From Bacillota bacterium (GTDB lineage: Bacteria > Bacillota > Bacilli > Paenibacillales > NBRC-103111): a stretch of 64,000 bases of DNA. The stretch is taken from the NCBI GenBank assembly GCA_023388055.1, contig JAEWGW010000027.1, positions 62,001 to 126,000 on the forward strand. The letters are read 5' to 3'. Below the pieces are notes generated by a model. The model saw nothing but the letters and a program-made list of their open reading frames with translations, ran no database searches and was not told where the DNA came from. Positions 34,701-42,272 of the stretch are shown here, in pieces (position 1 is the first letter of the stretch; each line of letters starts with the position of its first letter). A program made the position numbers and the translations under genes.

Positions 34701-36183
34701 CGGATTGACGCTGAGCGCGGGTACACTGGATCCGGCATTCGATGCGGCAGCCATCCAGTATGGTGTTTCCCTGCAGGATTCAACGGGCGTGAAGGTGACT
34801 GCCACAGCCGCAGATAACAAGGCAACCATTAAAGTGGACGGCACGGTTGTCCCCAGTGGCACAGCCTCAGGCACCATATCGCTGACACCGGGTGCAGCAA
34901 CGGATGTTAAGGTAGAGGTAATTGCTGAGGATGGTACGGTAAAAACCTACACGATCAAGGTAACAAATCGTAAAACCGACACTCCATCCACTTCCGACAG
35001 CGAAACATCGTCCTCACCAACGCCGGCGCCTGCCGCTTCGATTGTTCCGGGGCAGAAGGTAACTGTGAAGACAACTGTGGAGAATGGAATCGTGTCGGTT
35101 GCGGCACCTGATTTGGAAAAAGGAAAGGAGTTCCTGGCGAAGAATGTGACATTGGAGATCCCTGCAGCCCAAGGAGTGAAAGCCTACGCCGTAGGGTTGC
35201 CTGCTGCGGCGCTGACAAGTGGAACCAAGGAACACAAGCTTACACTGTCCACGGAGTTGGGCAAGGTTGTCATCCCGGGTAACCTGTTGGCCGGCACAGC
35301 GGCAAGCAGCGGCAAGGAAGTGGCACTGAAAATTGGCAAAGGTGACAAGTCCAAGCTTGCGCCAGAAGTGAAGGCTGCCCTTGGCGATAGACCGGTCATA
35401 CAGCTTTCCCTTGCGGTGGACGGAAAAGAGACGGCCTGGAGCAACCCAAGCGCACCTGTAACTGTATCCGTGCCTTACAAGCCAACTGCGGATGAATTGA
35501 AGAATCCGGAAATGATCGTGGTGTGGAGCATGGACGGAAGTGGGAATGTGACTGCGATACCGAGCGGGCGTTATGACTCCAATACCGGTATGGTCACCTT
35601 CAAAACCACTCACTTCAATAACTACGCAATAGCTTACGTGTCCAAGACTTTCACAGATCTCGGAGCGGCGGCATGGGCTCAAAATGCGGTGGAAGTGCTT
35701 GCGGCAAAGAATATTCTTAAGACAGAAGGGAATGTATTCCATCCCGCAACTGATATCACAAGGGCGGATTTCCTGTATTCCCTTGTTCGGGCACTTGGAT
35801 TGTCTGCAAAGGCAGACGGTAATTTCAGCGATGTTCAGGGAAATGCTTATTATTATCAAGAAGTTGCCATTGCCAAAGCGCTAGGCATTACGAACGGCAT
35901 TGACAACGACAAATTCGGCGGAGATATCAAGATCACCAGGCAGGACATGATGGTATTGGCAGAACGGGCCTTGAAGCTGGAGAAGAAGCTGAATCAGCTG
36001 GGGGCGGAAGCGGATCTGGACCAATTCGCAGACAAGTCCGAGGTGGCTTCCTATGCGGTGAACAGTGTAGCGGCCATGATGAAGGAAGGGTTGATCGAAG
36101 GCGGTGATAACAAGGTCAATCCGACTGGAAACACAACCCGGGCGGAAGCCGCGGTAATCCTCTACAGGCTGTACAACAAGTAA
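31786..36183 (+). CDS. Multidomain GH10 endo-xylanase with S-layer anchor
   Basis: A 1465-residue secreted enzyme that cuts xylan. In order: signal peptide (residues 1-30); a carbohydrate-binding-like beta-sandwich (about 50-245); a GH10 catalytic domain with HVLSWYNQAPGWM, acid/base WDVLNEE near residue 455 and nucleophile YSELDLK near 636; three near-identical cadherin-like beta-sandwich repeats (from about 758, 863 and 966); a Thr/Ser/Pro linker (about 1062-1090); a further domain; and three SLH domains (from about 1288, 1345 and 1409) that hold it to the wall. AAAGGAG fixes the ATG; an upstream in-frame ATG at 31516 has no site. Divergent AraC regulator upstream. Confidence 0.9.
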   Translation: MNSEKLLVNVSRMLVVIMLFSLLAFAPVPAAASQAGQTNGDSNVTQAVYNSVSTSVYAAVYAEEDPYFRLDPGPGKVPVKVTAPTNVWAARTPLDNRVPADFAGGTFKMIPYPFADSSGKADLLQINYAHNGKSTFGGISLESQLSPAVNIPEGSTIEFDVYYPRSAQGKYMRWRIKAGASTVDAYLRDYQYNNLNPDWTGSYNGESWLMAHHSITASTGNSSSFALELHGENARPAETGMLFVANIKITAPDPNGVALPNVVNKENQSAVAPLKSLYNRQNGLFMVGAIGTGTVTGARANHYEIFVDGNNLKADGTHPRGPSWLKNAAGEPMNGAATTPGLAEYSFPTGSYQAIRDSGTPGQYKSHGHVLSWYNQAPGWMTQIIPANLPSGYTGSTQFYGLGNGVTTTVKVDKEMARRVQFNHTMYVMRHFLTTDAKYGSSVSRGIIPFNSWDVLNEEVHESRHSELIPVDANNWKNSLKHTNWLVAMSDDRINGDVKDHYIYLLFKNAHIAAPNARMAAAYKANYAKLPEYMKLDGHDSDGSIDAYIVDTPPKLTYNDYGLASRSKARTVYNMVLELNTAWLSDPLYDGRPLIEDIGIQGHDAVGKTLASDNQYAMALYASLVDRGLLSGISYSELDLKIPTDAPGGGATAPAVLNVKQSDALGYEYALMYKLFTKFAPYIDHIISWGVAGSGWQGSYVLFDSQNNANAGYYGAMDPDRFIQGHSYLDSFFEGEYGKLQNNYGIDLGDLGIYTPDNVNADLSGLKLSAGTLAPVFDAATTEYEAALKDADSIQVTPEVKTGKATIKVNGSAVESGTASAAISTPAGETLITVKVTAQNGSTEKVYTIKVTNTKTPAPVKSSNADLSGLALSAGRLDPAFDAATIQYEVALKDAASIQVTPAGEHSKATIKVNGTAVESGTASPAIETPEGETLITVNVTAEDGTTEKVYVIKVTNTKTPAPVKSSNANLSGLTLSAGTLDPAFDAAAIQYGVSLQDSTGVKVTATAADNKATIKVDGTVVPSGTASGTISLTPGAATDVKVEVIAEDGTVKTYTIKVTNRKTDTPSTSDSETSSSPTPAPAASIVPGQKVTVKTTVENGIVSVAAPDLEKGKEFLAKNVTLEIPAAQGVKAYAVGLPAAALTSGTKEHKLTLSTELGKVVIPGNLLAGTAASSGKEVALKIGKGDKSKLAPEVKAALGDRPVIQLSLAVDGKETAWSNPSAPVTVSVPYKPTADELKNPEMIVVWSMDGSGNVTAIPSGRYDSNTGMVTFKTTHFNNYAIAYVSKTFTDLGAAAWAQNAVEVLAAKNILKTEGNVFHPATDITRADFLYSLVRALGLSAKADGNFSDVQGNAYYYQEVAIAKALGITNGIDNDKFGGDIKITRQDMMVLAERALKLEKKLNQLGAEADLDQFADKSEVASYAVNSVAAMMKEGLIEGGDNKVNPTGNTTRAEAAVILYRLYNK

Positions 36184-36187
36184 TATG

Positions 36188-36217
36188 AACCGCGCCAGCT
36201 ATGGTTGGCGCGGTTTT
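36188..36217 (+). terminator. Terminator after the xylanase gene
   Basis: AACCGCGCCA and TGGCGCGGTT arms, then TTCC. Confidence 0.85.
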
Positions 36218-36322
36218 CCGTTACACCCTGGGGAACAAGGGCTCCTGGGGCCAATCGTATATGAAAAACCGAGTACAATCGGCCCAGCAGAGGCCCCCAC
36301 GGCAATCCGGATAATAAAATGT

Positions 36323-36351
36323 TTGACTTTTCAGTTTTTTTGAAGTAGCAT
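36323..36351 (+). promoter_or_regulatory. Promoter of the riboswitch-HAD transcript
   Basis: TTGACT (36323-36328), 17-bp spacer, TAGCAT (36346-36351), just before the riboswitch. Confidence 0.7.
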
Positions 36352-36355
36352 AAAA

Positions 36356-36494
36356 CTACGCTTAATTTCCGGGGGTACATACCGGAAAGCGGGGGAACCA
36401 TTCTTTTGGGGCGAATCATGCAATTATTGCGTGTAGGGATGCCATCTGCCCGAGTCCGTCAGCTAACCTCGTCAGCATGGAGATGGGTCATTAC
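36356..36494 (+). ncRNA. c-di-AMP riboswitch (ydaO/yuaA class)
   Basis: Class hallmarks in order: CGCTTAATTTCCGGGGG, then GGGGGAACCATTCTTTTGGG, GGCGAATCATG, TAGGGATG and the highly conserved CCCGAGTCCGTCAGCTAACC followed by TCGTCAGCATGG. This class binds cyclic di-AMP and usually turns expression off by termination. A terminator follows directly. Boundaries are estimated to within about 10 bp. Confidence 0.93.
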
Positions 36495-36509
36495 TTTGCT
36501 TATACAAGT

Positions 36510-36549
36510 AGAGTCGGGCCCTTGTTTGAAGGGCTCTTTTTGTTGTTTT
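36510..36549 (+). terminator. Riboswitch expression-platform terminator
   Basis: GGGCCCTT and AAGGGCTC arms with flanking AGAG/TCT, then TTTTTGTTGTTTT. It lies between the aptamer and the HAD coding start at 36628. Confidence 0.8.
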
Positions 36550-36627
36550 CCAATGCCCGAATTCCAGCTGGCTTACTATGTTTGTCCCTGATGGATCTAT
36601 CCCGTGCGCAGGAAGGGAGGAGAGACG

Positions 36628-37362
36628 ATGATCAAAGCGGTCATATTTAATTTTGGAGGGACTGTTCTGGATACGGAAACTCCCCGTTACCAAAGCTTCC
36701 TGCAAGCTTACCGCGAGCAGGGGGCGGAGCTGGACTGGTCCTTGTATGCTCAGTGCATCGGCACAGGCTTCCAAAGCTTCAACCCTTATGACGATCTGCT
36801 TAGCCGCATGGAGCTCCCGGTGCAGCTGAATGCCTTCCGGGAGGCGATTCGCAGCCGGTGTGCCGACCTTACGGAGCAGGAAGAGCTCCGTCCGGGAGTG
36901 ATGGATGCTTTGGTGCGCGCCAAAGCCATGGGTTTGAGGATTGGTCTGGTATCGGCCGCACCGCGGCGGGAGATCGATCCCCACCTCCAGAAGTGGGGCA
37001 TTACTTCTTATTTTGACTGTATCCGCACTGTTGATGACGCCACCCGGCTGGCACCGGACCCTGAGCTGTACCAACAGGCCCTGCGGATGCTCGGGGTACG
37101 ACCCCGGCAGGCGGCGGCTATCGAGGACTCCCCGGCAGGGGCGGAGGCTGCCATGCAAGCAGGAATGTACACGGTTGTTGTCCCCAACGCCACAACCGCT
37201 ATGATGAAGTTCGGCCCCTGCCATGAGCGGCTGGCTTCTCTAAACCAGCTGGAGCTTCCGGAGCTCATAGACAGGCTCCACGCCGCCAAGGCTCTGGTCT
37301 GTGAGCCCGCAGTATTATGGAACCGGGTGATGCCCGTGGAACAGGAAGCGGAGGTCAGTTGA
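36628..37362 (+). CDS. HAD-fold protein lacking catalytic aspartates
   Basis: A 244-residue protein of the beta-phosphoglucomutase/Gph branch. Motif I reads VIFNFGGTVLDTE: the nucleophile Asp is Asn8 and the general-acid Asp is Gly10 (codons AAT and GGA). Motif II serine is kept (near 109), motif III Lys appears replaced by Arg140 before APDP, and motif IV IEDSPAG is kept (near 165). The fold is thus intact but phosphatase or mutase activity is unlikely; a binding or regulatory role is inferred. A GGGAGGA site precedes the ATG. The gene follows a c-di-AMP riboswitch and ends at a terminator. Confidence 0.8.
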   Translation: MIKAVIFNFGGTVLDTETPRYQSFLQAYREQGAELDWSLYAQCIGTGFQSFNPYDDLLSRMELPVQLNAFREAIRSRCADLTEQEELRPGVMDALVRAKAMGLRIGLVSAAPRREIDPHLQKWGITSYFDCIRTVDDATRLAPDPELYQQALRMLGVRPRQAAAIEDSPAGAEAAMQAGMYTVVVPNATTAMMKFGPCHERLASLNQLELPELIDRLHAAKALVCEPAVLWNRVMPVEQEAEVS

Positions 37363-37388
37363 ATCGCAATGACGAAAAACGCCACATG

Positions 37389-37428
37389 AAAGGCCGGCTC
37401 TGGTGAGGAATCCAGAACCGGCCTTTTT
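37389..37428. terminator. Bidirectional terminator
   Basis: AAGGCCGG-CTCTGG and CCAGAACCGGCCTT arms with T-run TTTTT. Usable from the HAD side and for the minus-strand remnant. Confidence 0.85.
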
Positions 37429-37446
37429 GGCATGCGGAAGCATGTG

Positions 37447-37868
37447 CTATTGGGCTGAAATATAAATTGGATTGGTCAGAGCTGCCAGCGACAATCCGCC
37501 CGCTTCCTCTGCGTACCGCCACAGCTCCGCCCGGTAAAACAGGCGGTTATGGGGAATCAGCTCCAGCAGGGTGCCATTGTTCCCACTTTGGCCGGCCACA
37601 TCACCGAATCCTTTGCCGGGTCCGGTTCTGATCCAACCGGCTGCTCCATTTCCATTGCAGTCCCCAGCCCCGCCGTCTCCGTCCAGCACCCGCTCCTCCT
37701 CCAAGCCGTGCGCGGAGTAAACCCGCAGCACATCGCCGCGTTGGAGGCCGCCTGAAGCCTTGCTTCGGGAAGAATGTGTGCAGCGGTTGCAGATGCCCTC
37801 CCCAGAAGGATCATCAAAAACGTCGAGCCCCGGAAGGCTTCTCCGTGCTACACTAAAACCAATTCATG
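37447..37868 (-). pseudogene. 5'-truncated remnant of a gene, C-terminal fragment
   Basis: On the minus strand a reading frame of about 140 codons is open from a TGA near 37868 to the TAG at 37447 but has no ATG or strong ribosome site. It reads plausible protein: DDPSGEGICNRCTHSS near the N side (a Cys-x2-Cys pair), GGLQRGDVLRVYSAHG, and the ending ALTNPIYIS. That ending is seen in some PHP/CehA-type metallohydrolases. The rest of the gene is absent upstream, where an AraC-type gene starts on the other strand. Most likely a decayed copy. Confidence 0.45.
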
Positions 37869-37897
37869 AAGAATTTGGACGAAAAGGGTGGGCTGCC

Positions 37898-38290
37898 TTG
37901 GATTACAGTCTGATGATCAGTTCGGTTATTGTTTTTGTGGAAAACAGGCTGGAGCAGCGGATGGACTACCGGGAGCTGGAGGCGGAGATCGGTTTTTCCG
38001 CCGCCCACATCCGGCAGGTGTTTGCCCGCCAAACGGGTATGCCCCTGGCACGTTATTTGCGCTGCCGGCAGATTGCCCATGCGGCCTTCGATTTGGTCCA
38101 TACCCGGGAAAAGGCACTGGACATCGGGGCTAAATACGGCTTCCCCAACCCGGACAGCTTCACCCGAGCCTTCCGGCGGGTCACCGGTTTGGCTCCGCAG
38201 GAATTCCGCAACCGGCGCTGTGCCGTAGGACGGATTAAGCTTTGCGCCGGCGTTTATGGCGTCGGCATTATCGAGAAAATGGGAGAGTGA
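37898..38290 (+). CDS. Small AraC-type HTH regulator
   Basis: A 130-residue protein consisting almost only of an AraC DNA-binding region: YRELEAEIGFSAAHIRQVFARQ near residue 25 and FPNPDSFTRAFRRVTGLAPQEFR near residue 78. It starts at TTG with an AAAGGGTGGG site. There is no sensor domain, so the partner may be the BtrH-like protein whose gene begins at 38295, right after this stop codon. Confidence 0.7.
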   Translation: MDYSLMISSVIVFVENRLEQRMDYRELEAEIGFSAAHIRQVFARQTGMPLARYLRCRQIAHAAFDLVHTREKALDIGAKYGFPNPDSFTRAFRRVTGLAPQEFRNRRCAVGRIKLCAGVYGVGIIEKMGE

Positions 38291-38294
38291 AGGT

Positions 38295-39365
38295 ATGAGT
38301 CAGCAGCAAATCGTTGAGCAGGGCGGCACCATTTTGTACGGTGTGCCCAAAGTGGAGTATGGGTCTTACCAGGGATGTACGCCGTTTCCCATCTGCCTGA
38401 AGGCCTGCGCCAATTACCTGGGCCAGACCGTGGAGTACGATGCAGTGATGTCCGGTAGCGGGGCGGCCTTCCGGCTGACCTGGGACACGACCTCATGGAA
38501 CTGCGGCAATGTGGATGTATTGTTTACGTATGACGATCCGATGAAGATTTACCGTATAGGGGCTGCATTTCTGGGAAGAAGCCTGACCCTCCTGGAGCGT
38601 TCCGGGGCAACCGCCAAGGCGGACTTCTCCGGGTTTATCCGCAAGGAGATTGAGAAAGGCAACCCTTGTATAGCCTTGGGGATTATTGGTCCTCCTGAGG
38701 CCTGTGTGGTTACCGGATACAGGGAGCATGGAGAGGTCCTGTTGGGCTGGAATGTGTTCCAGGACAACCCCGAATACAGGGGAAGTGTAAGCTTCGAACC
38801 CTGCGGGTATTACATCACAAGCGAATGGTGGCAAAATCCGGATACCCTTGCGGTGATGGCGTTGGGTCAAGCGGAAGGCGGAGGGTTTGGCCTCAGGGAA
38901 GTGGCTGTCCATGCGGTGGAGGTTCTTACCGGCCGAATACAGGGGAATTATGCCAAGGGAATTCATGCCTATGACTATTGGAAAAAAGCGGTGGCCGACG
39001 ATACCCAGTTTCCAGCTAATGCGGTGCTGCCTATCCTGGTGGAGCGGCTGATGTGCCAGGGGGATGCCATGGATACGCTGGCGGACGGGCGTGCCCGTGC
39101 GGGAAGCTATTTGCGTAAGCAGGCGGAGCTCCAACCGGAGTATGGCAGCCTGCTGAAGGAAGCGGCCGGGTATTTTGAAGCAGTGGCCGCAGGCTCCTGC
39201 CAAATGGCGAAGCTTCTGGGCGGCTGGGGCCGTGGAGAGCAGCAGCTGCGCAATCTGGCCCGGCGGGATATCCGGGAAAAGATTTGCAGCCTCATCGACA
39301 CATGCAAAGAAGCGGACCAGCGCGGCCTGGAAAAGCTGGTGCAGCTGGTTGCCGCTTTGGGATAG
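38295..39365 (+). CDS. BtrH/C39-peptidase-like protein of unknown function
   Basis: A 356-residue cytosolic protein. The N-terminal part GTILYGVPKVEYGSYQGCTPFP with a cysteine near residue 28 resembles the BtrH N-terminal or C39-like cysteine-peptidase fold; a later ALGIIGPPEACVVTGYREHG block and LGWNVFQ fit the same fold. The second half (after about 215) is helical. Catalytic activity is not established. It begins four bases after the HTH gene stop, and the pair likely acts together. Confidence 0.5.
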   Translation: MSQQQIVEQGGTILYGVPKVEYGSYQGCTPFPICLKACANYLGQTVEYDAVMSGSGAAFRLTWDTTSWNCGNVDVLFTYDDPMKIYRIGAAFLGRSLTLLERSGATAKADFSGFIRKEIEKGNPCIALGIIGPPEACVVTGYREHGEVLLGWNVFQDNPEYRGSVSFEPCGYYITSEWWQNPDTLAVMALGQAEGGGFGLREVAVHAVEVLTGRIQGNYAKGIHAYDYWKKAVADDTQFPANAVLPILVERLMCQGDAMDTLADGRARAGSYLRKQAELQPEYGSLLKEAAGYFEAVAAGSCQMAKLLGGWGRGEQQLRNLARRDIREKICSLIDTCKEADQRGLEKLVQLVAALG

Positions 39366-39428
39366 CGGGTATGGGCTGTCGTGAATGAGTCCCCGCTTTC
39401 ATCGGTATCATTTGTGAGAGATTCTATG

Positions 39429-39456
39429 AAAAAAGCTCCGGATGACGGAGCTTTTT
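39429..39456. terminator. Terminator after the BtrH-like gene
   Basis: AAAAGCTCCG and CGGAGCTTTTT arms with A- and T-runs. The rest of this 317-bp gap (39457-39682) shows an ACACTAGGTGT palindrome at about 39544 and no gene. Confidence 0.8.
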
Positions 39457-39682
39457 GGCGTGGTATGACATTTTTTGCAAGCTCTGCAACAAAAACCTCC
39501 TCTTCCTGCGTCTGAAAGGATAAGCGCGGGTATCCGATACATACACTAGGTGTGTCTGATAACTCCGAGGGGAGCAGATTTGGGCACGGCCTGGCAGTAA
39601 AATGGTGTGTCCCATCGGATGACGAGGGACCTGCCGGAACAAACGCGCTGCCCACTGCAGCGCAGGAAAGGAGCGGTGCCTT

Positions 39683-40948
39683 ATGGGCCGTAAAACCGCT
39701 ATTATTGCAGGATTGGCAATTCTCTTGGCGTGCGGAGCCTGCGGAGATGCCGGGGGGAGCCGCAAGGAGAATGCGGGAAAGGATGGAGGGACCGTAACGT
39801 CTTCTCCGGGAAATCCGGGCGCAGCTGGGCCTGCGGCTTACGGTGGCGAAAGCTCCGGTTTGCCGCCGGCATCGTCTGTACCCCTGCCCACGCCCTCCGC
39901 CACCCCGCCATCGCCGGTTACACAGAAAGTGTCATTGGCGGCTATCGGGGATGTGTTGATTCATAACAGCGTCTACAATGATGCCCGCACCAAGGACGGC
40001 GGATTTGATTTTAGACCCATGCTGGAGCCGGTGAAGGGACTGCTGGTCCAACCGGACCTGCTGGTGGCCAACCAGGAGAGCATTACCGGCGGGGAGGAGC
40101 TGGGTTTGTCCTCCTATCCCCAATTCAACAGCCCGTTTCAGATCGGGGACGCACTGCTCGACGCTGGTGTGGATATGGTCACGATGGCCAATAACCACAC
40201 CTTGGATAAGCGGGAAAAAGGGGTGCTTTCCGCCACTGCCTACTGGGACAAAATCGGCATGCCCTATACCGGAGCATTCCGCAGTCCGGAGGATCAGGCG
40301 AAGCTGCGCTTATTGGAGCGCAACGGGATCAGCTTCGCGTTTTTGGCTTACACCTACGGCACCAACGGCATTCCCGTTCCCGAGGGCAAGCCGTATCTGG
40401 TGAATCTGCTGGACCCGGCGCTGATGGAGAAGGAAGTCCGGGACAGCAAGTCCAAGGCTGATTTCACTGTCGTCTCCGTCCACTGGGGAACGGAGTACCA
40501 GGAGGAGGCCAACACCACTCAGCGGGAGCTGGCGCAAAAGATGGCGGATTGGGGAGCGGACGTGGTGATCGGGACCCACCCCCATGTGCTGCAGACTATT
40601 GAATGGGTAACCGCTGCTGACGGCAGCAGGACGCTGGTGATGTATTCCCTGGGAAATTTCCTGTCCGCCCAGGAGAAAACTATCCAGCTTGTAGGCGGCA
40701 TCGGCCAGGTGGAGGCAGTAAAAACGGTTACCGGGGACCGGGTGGAGCTGCGGCTGGAGAAACCGGCCTTTACTCCCGTGTACACCCGCTATGTCAACTG
40801 GCGGAATTACCGGGTCATTCCCATGGAGGACCTGGACGGGGAGACTTACAGCCAGCCCAAGGCGGTGTGGAGCAAGATCAAGGACCGGATGCTCCGGGCT
40901 ATGCCGGAGCTGGAGGTACGTGACGGGGCTGGAGGCACGGGCTCCTGA
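39683..40948 (+). CDS. CapA-family lipoprotein (metallophosphatase fold)
   Basis: A 421-residue lipoprotein. A lipobox LLAC at residues 14-17 ends the signal peptide; a Gly/Pro/Ser-rich linker runs to about residue 80. The CapA domain then shows AAIGDVLIH, NQESITG, MANNHTLD, VSVHWGTEY, GTHPHVLQ and YSLGNF, the metal-ligand set of the PGA_cap family. Such proteins take part in polyglutamate or cell surface polymer work; here no cap genes are nearby. An AAAGGAG site precedes the ATG. Confidence 0.85.
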   Translation: MGRKTAIIAGLAILLACGACGDAGGSRKENAGKDGGTVTSSPGNPGAAGPAAYGGESSGLPPASSVPLPTPSATPPSPVTQKVSLAAIGDVLIHNSVYNDARTKDGGFDFRPMLEPVKGLLVQPDLLVANQESITGGEELGLSSYPQFNSPFQIGDALLDAGVDMVTMANNHTLDKREKGVLSATAYWDKIGMPYTGAFRSPEDQAKLRLLERNGISFAFLAYTYGTNGIPVPEGKPYLVNLLDPALMEKEVRDSKSKADFTVVSVHWGTEYQEEANTTQRELAQKMADWGADVVIGTHPHVLQTIEWVTAADGSRTLVMYSLGNFLSAQEKTIQLVGGIGQVEAVKTVTGDRVELRLEKPAFTPVYTRYVNWRNYRVIPMEDLDGETYSQPKAVWSKIKDRMLRAMPELEVRDGAGGTGS

Positions 40949-40977
40949 CACACGGGCTCCTGACAAACGAAAGAAGG

Positions 40978-41008
40978 AACCCCCGCACCGGTAATCGGGC
41001 GGGGGTTT
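40978..41008 (+). terminator. Terminator after the CapA gene
   Basis: AACCCCCGC and GCGGGGGTT arms, then TTATG. A strong GC stem with a short T-run. Confidence 0.75.
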
Positions 41009-41019
41009 ATGTTGGACAT

Positions 41020-41204
41020 TGTAACGAATCTCAGCGGCGTTATTTTGCCCATAGGGTGCCTCTTCCCATTTCAACGAATCTGAGGACGCTTATTTCTCCC
41101 CAACAGGCTCAAATCAGCCCGGTGAGCAGGAAATAAGACGGCTCAGTTTCGTTACATGTTCACACACGCTGAATCGGCGGAAATAAGGCTTCTGATATTC
41201 GTTA
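41020..41204. repeat. Intergenic repeat cluster B (two forward, two reverse units)
   Basis: Forward units TGTAACGAATCTCAGCGGCG-TTATTT at 41020 and ACGAATCTGAGGACGC-TTATTT at 41073; reverse units AAATAAGACGGCTCAG-TTTCGTTACA at 41131 and AAATAAGGCTTCTGAT-ATTCGTTA at 41181. Same layout as cluster A and a similar CGTTACA end. It fills most of the 320-bp gap between the CapA gene and the IclR gene; two terminators flank it. Confidence 0.75.
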
Positions 41205-41210
41205 GCGTTT

Positions 41211-41239
41211 GGCCAGCAGTGGGGACTCCACTGCTGGCC
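41211..41239 (-). terminator. Perfect hairpin after the IclR gene
   Basis: GGCCAGCAGTGG and its complement pair over 12 bp with a GGACT loop. It lies 30 bp after the IclR stop codon. No clear T-run on the minus strand. Confidence 0.55.
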
Positions 41240-41268
41240 TCTTCTATATGCGGGCCAAGCCGCTTTTC

Positions 41269-42033
41269 TCAGGAATCGAAGCCGTAGCGCATCTGCTCCG
41301 ACAGCTCCCGGCAGGCCAACTTCAGCATGTTGATAAAATCCGTGAGCTCCCCGTCGGTAACCCGGGAGACCAGGGTGGAGACGCTGATGGCGGCCAGAAC
41401 CTTTTGGCTTCCCTTGAAAATCGGCACCGCCGCGCAGCGCACACCCTGCTCATTCTCCTCATTGTCGAAGGCGTGGCCCTGCTCCCGGATCACCGCCAGT
41501 TCCTTGCGCAGCCTCTCCTCATCGGGAATGGTGTTGGCGGTCTGCTGCTGGTAATGGTGCTTCTCCAGCAGGCGGTCCATTTCCCCGGGCTCCTGGTAAG
41601 CCAGCAGCACTTTCCCGATGGCCGTGGAGTGCAGAGGAAGGCGGCGGCCGATCCGGGAATACCGGATAATGGATTGTTCCCCCTCCACCTTATCGATATA
41701 CACCCCTTCCCGTCCGTCCAAAATACCCAAGTGAACCGTTTGCCCGGTTTTGGCCGCCAGATCGAGCAGATGCTTGTGGGCGGCTTTCCGGATGTCGATA
41801 TTGCTGATCACGACATTTCCCCGTTCCGCCAGCTTCAAGCCCAAGCGGTATTTCCCGTCCTCCGGATTTTGCGCGATATACGAATATTCCTGCAGTGTTT
41901 TCAGAAGGGAATGCACCGTGCTTTTATGCAGATCCATTCGCTCGCTGATTTCCGTAATTTTCAGCTCGGTTGTATGCTCATCGAACAGCTCCATAATTTT
42001 CAGCGCCCGTTCGACGGATTGGATGATGGGCAT
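41269..42033 (-). CDS. IclR-family regulator of the sugar-acid operon
   Basis: A 254-residue regulator with an N-terminal winged helix (KITEISERMDLHKSTVHSLLKTL near residue 24) and a C-terminal IclR effector domain (GREGVYIDKVEGEQSIIRYSRIGRRLPLHSTAIGKVLLA, then the late CAAVPIFKG...LAAISVS). It faces away from the alcohol dehydrogenase-led operon across 239 bp. In E. coli the like-ordered yjhG-yjhF-yjhH set has an IclR-type partner, YjhI. AAGGAGC site before the ATG. Confidence 0.85.
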   Translation of the reverse strand: MPIIQSVERALKIMELFDEHTTELKITEISERMDLHKSTVHSLLKTLQEYSYIAQNPEDGKYRLGLKLAERGNVVISNIDIRKAAHKHLLDLAAKTGQTVHLGILDGREGVYIDKVEGEQSIIRYSRIGRRLPLHSTAIGKVLLAYQEPGEMDRLLEKHHYQQQTANTIPDEERLRKELAVIREQGHAFDNEENEQGVRCAAVPIFKGSQKVLAAISVSTLVSRVTDGELTDFINMLKLACRELSEQMRYGFDS

Positions 42034-42167
42034 TAGTATTGCTCCTTGTTTTATGATGCAAAACTTACTTGTATTATATCAAATTATTCATACTCATGCA
42101 GAACCTTGCCGAATGGATGCCCCCTTTTGCGCCGCGGGGATTCTGTAACCAAATAGTCACAATGTAT

Positions 42168-42197
42168 CCGTTTGCAAACGGGTCAAAGTGCTATAAT
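42168..42197 (+). promoter_or_regulatory. Promoter with palindromic operator for the sugar-acid operon
   Basis: The perfect palindrome CCGTTTGCAAACGG (42168-42181) overlaps the -35 region of TATAAT (42192-42197). The -35 itself is poor (CGTTTG), so an activator or release from a repressor is needed. Candidate site of the divergent IclR protein. Confidence 0.5.
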
Positions 42198-42272
42198 CAA
42201 ATCAATGAAATGCTAAATAGTAAAACACTGTTTTATAATGTAAAACAAATGAACGAAAGAGGAGAGGTCAAA

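Noticed and set aside
42168..42181. Catabolite-response (cre) site
   Set aside because: Central bases TTTGCAAA do not fit the cre core well, though carbon control is not excluded.
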